A stretch of 32,962 bases of DNA from Desulfonauticus sp. 38_4375. GTDB taxonomy: Bacteria > Desulfobacterota > Desulfovibrionia > Desulfovibrionales > Desulfonatronovibrionaceae. A program made the position numbers and the translations under genes. Position 1 is the stretch's first letter. Each line of letters starts with the position of its first letter. The notes under the pieces are model-generated. The model worked only from the letters and a program-made list of their open reading frames with translations. It ran no database searches and was not told the origin of the DNA. Shown in pieces: positions 32,635 through 32,962 of this stretch. The stretch spans positions 1 through 32,962 of the forward strand of contig LGER01000018.1 of NCBI GenBank assembly GCA_001507915.1. Direction: 5' to 3'.

Positions 32635-32962
32635 GGCTTTTCCCCTCAAAATTTTTCAGTAAAGCTTCTTTAAATTTTCTTTTCTCCTTTCTTCCTTGAT
32701 ATAAAAAGAGATAAAAGTTTATTTTCTACAAGGGAAAGCAAACTACTCCTGCTGGGATAGAAGCGTCCTTTGAGTTGCCTTGACTGTTTACAAAGTAGAC
32801 AAAGTAAACAGAGCTACCTTTATTTTTTTTAATTTTGAACAGCTGTATGTACTTTTGTCCGACAATGGGAGCAAGTAGTGTCCATTATGATGGTGTAAAA
32901 TTGATGGCTTGAAGCAGGAGAGCCACCCCTCCCTCTGGTAGATAAGAAGTAGCTTAATCTTA
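32635..32962. other. Non-coding right edge, possibly a decayed IS200/IS605-type remnant
   Basis: I see no intact gene, tRNA or rRNA. A short plus-strand frame ending at the TGA at 32910 reads with C-P-x-x-G-A, H-x-D and a following hydrophobic run, loosely like the last zinc-ribbon part of TnpB proteins, and the adjacent bases GAAGCAGGAGAGCC resemble the 3' end of such elements. The resemblance is weak and the first expected cysteine partner is a methionine. Sequence continues past the window. Confidence 0.3.
32784..32811. repeat. Inverted repeat, 8-bp arms
   Basis: CTGTTTAC and its exact complement GTAAACAG are separated by 12 bases (AAAGTAGACAAA). A T-rich stretch follows after 12 bases on the plus strand. 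It could be an operator, a weak terminator, or an end of a mobile element; no neighbouring gene decides between these. Confidence 0.5.

Noticed and set aside
1-32962. CRISPR arrays, tRNA or rRNA genes, FMN riboswitch before the rib genes
   Set aside because: No regularly spaced repeats, no cloverleaf or rRNA sequence, and the rib genes are internal to an operon with spacers too short for an RFN element.

Overview
The window looks like a chromosomal segment of a low-to-moderate GC member of the Desulfovibrionales (Desulfohalobiaceae / Desulfonauticus-like). The argument is gene order: a leftward block of DUF177-rpmF-plsX-fabH-fabG-acpP-fabF-glyA-dCMP deaminase-ribD-ribE-ribBA-ribH-nusB-leuS-lptE-holA, with rpmB diverging at its head, resembles the arrangement I know from Desulfovibrio-type genomes. 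No sulfate-reduction marker is present, so the taxonomic call is an inference.

Layout. Positions 1-1917 hold the end of a TPR protein, an iron-sulfur flavoprotein-like reductase and a SagB-type nitroreductase. Positions 1972-3681 (minus) are an ammonium uptake pair, amtB then a PII protein. Positions 3895-6567 (minus) encode a P2-type cation ATPase. Positions 6568-7351 are a very AT-rich, cytosine-depleted gap. Positions 7352-12467 (plus) are a compact five-gene cassette: a KamA-type lysine 2,3-aminomutase, two different Ddl-like ATP-grasp ligases, a GNAT acetyltransferase and an ion-transporter-superfamily permease. Positions 12491-13589 hold an alkyl-DNA repair methyltransferase (minus) and a CBS-pair protein (plus). 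From 32249 leftward to 13618, 21 genes run in one direction from a near-consensus promoter at about 32286-32313 to a perfect palindromic terminator at 13591-13618. They cover ribosomal protein L32, fatty-acid and phospholipid synthesis, one-carbon metabolism, riboflavin synthesis, NusB, LeuRS, LPS assembly, the clamp loader, RadC, acylphosphatase and Lon. rpmB leaves rightward at 32400.

The cassette at 7.35-12.47 kb is the most interesting part. The aminomutase keeps the two aspartates and the PLP lysine expected for lysine as substrate, so beta-lysine or a related beta-amino acid is the likely first product. Two ATP-grasp ligases could add amino acids to it, the acetyltransferase could cap an amine, and the permease could move the product or a precursor. 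The logic resembles N-epsilon-acetyl-beta-lysine synthesis (AblA/AblB) combined with that of N-acetylglutaminylglutamine amide, two known osmolyte systems, but the gene set matches neither. I propose a small acetylated beta-amino-acid peptide, perhaps a compatible solute; this is an inference. The cassette differs from its neighbours in base use: CCWGG pentamers number 10 in 5.1 kb here against 28 in the 2.4 kb lon gene by hand count. It may therefore have arrived by transfer.

The last 365 bases after rpmB contain a terminator, an inverted repeat and possibly the decayed end of an IS200/IS605-type element, with no convincing intact gene.
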